From Magnaporthiopsis rhizophila (taxonomy: Eukaryota > Ascomycota > Sordariomycetes > Magnaporthales > Magnaporthaceae), in contig PYSS01000065.1 in NCBI GenBank assembly GCA_003049465.1, positions 131,230-195,229 on the forward strand: a stretch of 64,000 nt of DNA, read 5' to 3'. The notes beneath the pieces were generated by a model. It ran no database searches. It saw only the letters and a list, made by a program, of their open reading frames with translations, and was not told the DNA's origin. The position numbers were made by a program, and so were the translations under genes. Below, piece after piece: positions 56,918 through 64,000 of this stretch (its first letter is position 1; every line of letters starts with the position of its first letter).

Positions 56918-59900
56918 CCCGAGCCTGCGCAGTTTGTTTGCGTTGTGTGTGCGTGTGCGTGAGACTGCAGTGCTGCCTCCCTCGCACGTTGGGACCACCC
57001 GCAACGCACGAACCCCAAACAGGATGCAAATGCAACCCAACGGATGCATCGCTGCAGCCAAAGTCACAGGAGGAGAAAAACCAATGTGATGACAATTCAC
57101 CTCTTTTGCCGGCGCGCCCCAGACGGGCGCTGCAGGCGCCGTCGGCTGCCAAATGCCGCGTCACATCCCGAGGAAGGTCAGGTCAGCCGGGTTGGTTCAG
57201 TTTCTGTAGTTCTCTTGCAAGAGCGAGCGTTCAAAGCACGCCTCCGCTAATGCCAGCCAGGAGATATCCGATATCCCTAGACCTCGGCTTGACCTCCTGT
57301 GTGTGTGAGCGTGTGCGAGAGAGAGAGAGACTTTTGGCAGCAAGGATGTCCTTTCTCGCTCGTTGCGGTTCAGTCGACAAAGTTACCACTTGATACGCAG
57401 CACACCACCACCACCACCACACCACCACCCACCACCCGTCAGCAAGCACCCAGTGTGTAGAAACAAGGATCCGTCGGCGAGAGAGTCTCGTCGGATGCAT
57501 CCAATGGCGGGCCTGGTCCGAAAAGGCGATGCGCCAAAGACCCTTTTCGCGGCAAATCTTAAGATGTTGCGTCTAAACCTCGCGGGTTGCTATTTTTCGA
57601 CACTTGCCGTTACGTGTTTCTTTTCCTTCTCGTTCTATCTTGCCGCCAACACTGACACCGGATCAAAAGCTCCCGCGTTGATATCATCTGGAAAAAAGAG
57701 GTGGTGGGTGCGTGGTGGGTAGTGGCAGTGGTAAAGTGGTGATGAAAGCGGCTGCATAGAGAATGAAGGAAGGCGAGAGCATGGGCGAAACCCATCGGGT
57801 AGCGCCCTTCCATTGTCCCTGACAAAGCGGCGCGTAGCCATCCACCCATGCTCGAGATAAGCTCCCGTTCAGCAGACCTCTTGCAGGTTAAATAGGTTTC
57901 GAGCTTCCTGGTTCGTCGAGCCAAAGATGGAGTCGTTTATACATACATATGCAACTACTAGACCGGTGAGCGGATTAGAGTGTTTTGTGGTGTGAAGGGC
58001 ACGCAGGCTGTGAGCTGTTATCCGAGCAGGCAAGCGTTGTCCGTTGTTGGCTGCGTGGTCCCAACCCATGGACAGTCACACACATCCTCAAGACAGTACA
58101 CAATAAGAGGCATTTTCTGTCCACCCAACAGAACAGAACAGACCAGACCAGACCAGCCCACCTGGTTTGTCTTTATCTTTCGATCCACTTTCATCCAGCC
58201 TGTTCGTATGTATTTGGTATCGTAGAGTTTCCCCAGGGCCCCGCCGATTACCAGATGGGCGGATACCTCTGGCACGTCCCTCCAGTAGGAACTTTATGGA
58301 GAGAAATTGGCACTGTATGGCACTAAGCTAAGGACTGCCGTCGATGATGGATGATGGCATGTCTACTCCTCCATGTTATCATCCCGCAGCAAAAGGCAGG
58401 CTGCCATCTATATACTATAACCTGATCTGATCATCCTCAAATAAGCTTCCACCCCGGGGTTTTGCCTCCCCCAGGTCCTGACGTCTACCGTTTGCAGTAC
58501 GTAGGCGAGCGGTGACCTGTCACATTCTTTATTTATCTGCATCTTGCCAACTACCTACCCCTCCAACCACCGGACGTAAATGCTACATCGGTGTGTGTTC
58601 GGCTCGCCCAGTTAGGTGCAAGCTCCTCTGCATCCATCTCGGCGTTTACGTAGTAGACCGCTACCGCTACCCTCCCGAGCCGGTGTCTGCTCCGGCGCAT
58701 CCGTTCCGAGACGGGATGCGTCATGGATTTCGCCTCTTGGCCACTAGGAAGCCGGGGTGACGGGGTGGGTGGGAATGGATCATGTAAAAAGAAATGAGAA
58801 ATCCGTCATCTCGTGTAAGTGAGTGTGTGGTGTGGATGCCACTCAACAAAAAAAGGAGATGCAAGCCTCAGGCATGGCGTGGTATCGTTCACACCAACAA
58901 TTTATCCAGTTTCCTCGGCGAGGTCACTGCACAGAATCTGCGATCGTGGCGGGTGGCAATTGCCGTTTCAACAAACGGGAAACGTTCATGCAGCGACCAG
59001 ATTGGGCAGGGAGGGTGGGAGAAGGCAGGAGAGATGAAAGAGGAGAAAGGGCCTGGGCACCTTGGCGCCGTCCGTCTGTCCGTCCAATCAACAAAACCCA
59101 TGTCCTTCTCCCTGCTTGGCAACTTGCCCTAGGCCTGGTGGTTGTGTGGAAACGCGAGGCAGAAGAGAAACCACCAGATATCACCAATCTGGGAGAAACT
59201 GGGTGGGCTAACGCGCGTGTGCTCCAACAAGGATAGGATGGGTGGGCTGCAGGCATTGATTGCTACAGTACGGGTAGTACTAAATACACAGTACAGCACT
59301 GTACATATCTGCACACCATCAAAGCTGCTGCTCGCTTCACAAGAGCTACTGCTCGGTTATGCGCTATAAAACGCCTCCGGCCACGGGCGGTCGTCCTGCC
59401 ACTACCACCGACGCAACGTGAACACACCACCAGCAGAATTGCCCCTTGTCCCGTTACGACCCTCACGGCGGCTCCGTTCACACCTCGGCGAGGCGGCCCA
59501 AGACTGCAGCTCTGGCCAACGAGATTGCAGGGCGGATTTCCCTCCGAGGATGTGAGCAGCAGCGGCTGCTTCGGATGAACAGTATGGATGAGGACGGCAG
59601 AGGTATCACACTAACCAGAGTTCTTTTACGGATGCCAGAGACAAGTGGACAACGCAATGAATGGATGGGAGAGGAAGAAGAGGAGGGGAGGAGGAAAAGC
59701 TCCACCACCACCACAGACAAGTCCCAATGTGGCGCGGCAAGCTCTCGGTCCCGGTTGGCCACACTGGGAGGACAAGCCGCGCCCCGCCGAACCCCGAAGA
59801 GCGGTCCCAGGGAAAAAGAAAGAGCAGATGTCAGACGAGACAAATTGCCGCTAAAGAAGTAGGCGGACGCGCGAGAAACGAAAGAAAAGAGAGAAGAAAA

Positions 59901-60456
59901 GGGTTTGCCGCAGTACGGCAAGGGCACATGGGCTTCCAATCGTCCAAGAGAAGATTGACACCGCACATACCCCTGCCGGGCACGTGTGCCGCCTCCCACG
60001 CGAATCACCGCCAAGGAGGGCAATCCCCTGGGCATTCTCCGGAAAAAGCCATTTCCAATTTGGTCATGCAGGGCGCGGCGCGTGCTGTCACTCGTCCCAG
60101 TTGCGGCAAGGATCCGAAGTTCCATACACTCTTTTTTCCGTCTGTCTCTGTGATCCATTTCTGCCCAGAAAAGGTCACCAAGTCCATGCCGTCTTTCTCC
60201 TTCCCCCCCGCAAGGTCGTGGAAAGGAAGAAACGACGACGCTAATTGGTCAACCGACAGACGTGCTGGCTGGCTTAATCATAATCACCCAAGGAAAAGTC
60301 GTCACTCTTTTGTCAGTCCGCCGCCAAATGCGTCAGCAGCAAGCGCAGGCAAACGGACCAACAATCATGGCGGAAAAAGGGCGGCCCCAGGTCGTGAAAC
60401 ATGGAGCCCCGGTGCTACCTCCTTTCGGGAATGGTCAGGTCGGTCAAGCATTCAAT

Positions 60457-60478
60457 GTGGATGGATGGATGGATGGCA
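60457..60478. repeat. ATGG microsatellite
   Basis: About five copies of a GGAT/ATGG tetranucleotide in non-coding DNA. Confidence 0.85.
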
Positions 60479-60731
60479 GGGACCCATGCCCAACCGCGAA
60501 TCGTCTTTGCCCAGCGGTGATATCCACACAGTTGAGGATACAGGCGTACTGTGCTATCGAACGCTCGGTTCAGCTTGGCTGGCGCTGACTGCCCACGACA
60601 TTTTTTTTTTTTTCCCTTGCTTTTTTTTGGTCACCCCCACGGGCTGGTGTCAACCTGAAGTTCGGCAGCTTCGAGCCGCAAAAGCTGATGTGCGGCTGCA
60701 CGAGTGGCAGGCTGGCACTGGCTTACACATC

Positions 60732-60752
60732 TTTTTTTTTTTTTTTTTTTTT
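60732..60752. repeat. Poly(T) tract
   Basis: A run of 21 T followed by CTTCTTCT. Further interrupted T runs occur near 61252-61280. Confidence 0.95.
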
Positions 60753-63700
60753 CTTCTTCTCCCCGTTGAAGCTTCACTCACTCACTCTGCCCAACCATCT
60801 CGGTTAAAACCCAAAAATCAAACAAGGGGGCAAAAAGGAAAAAGCTAAAAAGTGGCGGGTCTGGGGTAGTACATACAGCCTAGATACCGAAAATACCCAA
60901 CGCCGCATGCACGTCACATTTGATGCTGGGAAAAAAACCGGGGGGACAGGAGACTCGGGCGGTGTGAAAGGGTGTTGGGCGGGCGCTGCTCATGTGTTCT
61001 CTTCTCCTCCCCCCCTGGACATTCGAATTCTTTCTCCCGAGGCCGGTTGCGGCCTAAGCGCGGACCCAAACCCAAGATCCCGGGCCAGCATCCTGGGAAC
61101 AAGGGCCGGCCGGTCGGTCAAGGGGGGCGGTCTGCACACCTTGGAACGAGGAGCCACCAGCCCATCACATCACATCTTTTTTTCTTCTCCCTTGCGCCGA
61201 CGGCTAACGAATCGAGTCACCCACCCCCCACTTTCCGGTCCCGTCGTTGTCACTTTTTTTTTTTTCTTTTTTTTTTTTCTTTCCTTTCCTCCTCCTTGTC
61301 GTCCTCCCGGGTGTGGGAGGGGTTGCTGAGGATTACGAGCTAGGCTCCTCCACGACAAAAAAAAACGAGCCCGCAAAAAAGGGGACACCAGGTCAACATC
61401 CTTCACTTGGTAAATTCCCAGCAACACAAAGGCAAAAAAAAGTAGGAGACTGGACCAAATTATCCTGTTACTTGTAAGTAGTATATACTCATTTTCCTAC
61501 ATGTAAAAAGGGTGTTTTTAACCCTTTTTTTTTTCTTTTAGTTGTTGTGTTTTGGTAATGTGCCCGACTGGAGGACATAAATTGCGGGCTCGTTTTTTTT
61601 TGTCGTGGGGGAGCTAGGCTATCCCGGCCGTATTGTACCTGCGCCAAAGGTGGAGGGGAGGATGACCTGACCGGACCAGACAGACATCACAGTCAAAAGC
61701 CGGGGGCAGTGGGTCGCGTTCTGCCGTGTGAGCGAACCGGGCTGTTTCGGCTTGTTCGCTCGACTACAGACGGTTCTTTGTCTTTTTGCCTTTGTTTTGC
61801 CGGGTCTTGTCCCTCCCATCATCATAGGGATGGATGGATGCGCATGTGCTCGTCTGGCTAGCCCCGGCTGCAAGCACGGTTGCTATTACGAATTGGTGGA
61901 ATTTCCATTTTCTTTAGTTTCGCATCTTCTTTCCTTCTTATCACTCTCTCGTCATAGAACGGTCGGCCTGGTGTACCTAGGGTGGAGTGGAGTGGAGAGT
62001 CAGACAACGAACAGAAAAGGGAGGGAGGAGCAGCAAACATGGAATTCAATGACACGTCTCCCGCGCTTTGGAAGTCGTCGACGTCCTGCACGATCCCGAG
62101 GGCCCCCAACGGGCTGCCTGCGGCTGCTTTATTTCCCGATTGGCGGGCTGGGCAAGCCCGAAGTGGTCCTCGAGGTTTTGCGTTGACCCAGAAAGAAGAT
62201 GCCACCACTTACTGTCACTAGTGGCAATCCTCCATTCGGCGTTCGGCAACGAGTCTATTACCTTGGTGGTTCTCCCGTCAAGTGACGGTTCGTATTTGCC
62301 ATGGGCGATCAATTCATCGTTCCTGGTCGTTTACATACCAGCGATGGCGCATATTTCGGCTTTCGGCGGCAGCAGAAGATTCGGAGGACGGACTACCCAA
62401 GGTACCTGTACATACCTAGACATGGTACGTAAAACGCTAAACGCTCCGAACCGTTCAGTTCAGCCCCAGCCGCTCGGCCGGTGGCTGCGTTTGGAGCGGC
62501 GTCTGCGCGGAAAGAGAGATCAGACCAAAAAAAAAAAAAAAAAAACAAAAAAAAACGGGAGGTTCTCGAACCGAGAAGAAGTTTTCTGCTTCTCTGATGC
62601 TTGTTTCAGCTGCGCGAAGCCCGAGCAAACCCCTGCGGGACGCCCAGCAGCTTTGCACATCATTTTTTTTCTTGTCCCTGCACGGCTCGCTTGCTTCTTG
62701 GTCCGATCATGTGCGTATGCTGCTCTTCTCGGGCACGTCTTTGCCTCCTCCCGTCGCCCTTTGTTCTGTTCCGCCCGGCTAGGCTGGCCCCTTGCTGGCT
62801 AGACTTGCCCAGATCGAGCAGGTACCAAAAAGTCCCCGGGGCCGCGGTCGCTGATTGGCAGGGAAAGTTCCGACCGCTCATTTGCTTCACATTCTCATAT
62901 TGGTTCTCTTTCTAGTCCAATGACCGCAGGGCACCAATCAGAATGCGTCGGCGGCACGGCTGGCCGCAGCAAGCGGCAGCGCACAGCCTTTTTCGTCCTC
63001 ATCCCGTTCAGCAACTAGCCGCGGCAACCGTGTTGTGCAGCCGCGTCGAGGGAGATACGACAATCATGCCCTCCCCACCTCGCTTCGGGCTGATGGTGGC
63101 GTGGGGGAACAGTCTCTGCGGCCTCACGTGGCTACCAAGGCGGCTCCTTGCCTGACTGCATAGCCGCCCGCCCGCCCGCCGACCCTGCCCAAGATGCTAG
63201 CTGTCGGGGTCACAAGACAACAAGGCAAGAGGCAAAAAAAAAGGGTCCTTTTCTAGCCTCGATTTCTGCCGTGCCCAGCCGATCGGGGCCTGATTATCCC
63301 CAGCCGCGGGTTGTCAGCCGAGGTGTCTCTAGTGGCTTCATTCTGACCAAATGTTTACGTGAACGTCAGCTCTCTGATGTCGAGGCCGCTTCGTCTGAAC
63401 TCTCCCGTTGCAGCGACTTCCTCGTGCTTGCGTCGTTACTATTCTTGACCTCGGTTGAGATTGTGCATGTGTTCAACTCACCATGTCCATCTATAGTTGC
63501 CACTTTTTTTTCTAGTAAAAACCTTATCGTCGTTCTTCCGGGATTGCAAATTGGTATCGGCCTTAATTGCGGAGACGGGGAATGGCGGAAGTCGGCATCC
63601 TGGTCAGGCCGGAAAAGAACCCCATGGGGACGGCTTCCCGTCAAGACAAAGTTTCTTGGTTTGTTTTATGTAAGAGCGCATCACATTTGGATCCATGGCA

Positions 63701-64000
63701 CTTGGCGAGACACATGTTGGTGGCTGTGGATGGATGACTCGCACCCCCTTCCTTTGAGCCGTCGTCACTCATGGTGTATGTAGAAGTGATTAGCCCACTG
63801 GCTTTGGGCATATCACATCCCATCACGGACCCGGTCCGGACGGTCCATCATCGATTAGAAATTTCTCTGCTCGCCGCGGCAGGGTAATCTTACGGGTCCG
63901 CCGATATTCCGTATCACAGGGGGCCTCGCGTCGAAACATGATTCCGTTTTGCTCTCCATCACACTTTGCTTACGCTGACTGTTCGAATCACGGGGGAACA

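Larger units (their letters stand above)
54508..64000. other. Long right-hand region without a supported gene
   Basis: About 9.5 kb. The first part is the leader and promoter of the Whi3-type gene and includes a T run at 54811-54841, poly(A) in the sense of that gene. Many overlapping frames occur (for example 55055-55975, 59478-60158 on minus, 59661-60848, 62068-62802) but none shows a domain or consistent codon bias. A TATAAAA element at about 59365-59371 has no convincing gene after it. Simple repeats are listed separately. A gene whose exons are all short could have been missed. Confidence 0.4.

Noticed and set aside
59661..60848. A 395-codon plus-strand frame overlapping a 226-codon minus-strand frame
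   Set aside because: It runs through poly(T) tracts, which translate as Phe runs, and has no domain.
4350..62410. Scattered CCTAGG / TACCTAGGTA-like motifs, for example near 4350, 16898, 16918, 21090 and 39700
   Set aside because: About a dozen copies in 64 kb is near the number expected by chance at this base composition, so I do not claim enrichment.
62556..62640. A tRNA-like B box on the minus strand (GGTTCGAGAACC followed by a T run)
   Set aside because: No A box or acceptor-stem pairing is found at the right distance, and the B box lacks the conserved C.

Overview
The window is nuclear DNA of a filamentous ascomycete, most likely a Sordariomycete; an affinity to Magnaporthales-like fungi is only a guess. 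The evidence is the gene set (CFEM cell-wall protein, fungal NLR, Whi3-type RNA-binding protein, NpgA-type phosphopantetheinyl transferase, glucokinase), short introns of about 60-140 bases with GTAAGT-like donors and CTAAC branch points, and GC-rich third codon positions. Exon joins were worked out by hand from reading frame, splice consensus and family alignment from memory. No transcripts or database searches were available.

Layout from left to right. A GNAT acetyltransferase (371-1639, +) is followed by a three-exon glucokinase (4719-3018, -), a small ORF with a hydrophobic tail (5772-5431, -) and a four-exon MFSD5-type transporter (8927-7212, -). After 4 kb without a convincing gene comes a four-exon HSPA12-like Hsp70 with a proline-rich N-terminal region (13166-15726, +). 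Six kb later there is a five-exon NLR/STAND protein (21750-24989, +), then a thaumatin-like protein (25714-26865, +). Between about 27.0 and 28.2 kb two very long T runs containing N bases mark assembly weak points, one of them inside an intron of an ankyrin-repeat gene.

The 28-35 kb block is compact and mostly housekeeping. It holds the ankyrin gene (-), RNA polymerase III subunit RPC11 (+), Mediator MED31 (-), a mitochondrial-type helical-repeat protein (-) and a predicted four-helix membrane protein (+). At 37.2-39.5 kb the 4'-phosphopantetheinyl transferase (+) and a CFEM GPI-anchored protein (-) converge. At 42.7-45.5 kb a PPIL1-type cyclophilin (-) and a signal peptide peptidase (+) diverge. 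A probably broken coding region lies at 46606-47230, and a Whi3-type two-RRM protein occupies 54507-52642 (-).

The remaining long stretches (9-13, 16-21.7, 47.2-52.6 and 54.5-64 kb) show no convincing genes. They hold promoters, microsatellites and homopolymers. Overall about 15 genes in 64 kb is sparse for this group. There is no operon-like logic. The most interesting locus is the NLR, because of its hydrophobic N-terminal domain, with the thaumatin-like gene next to it in the same orientation.
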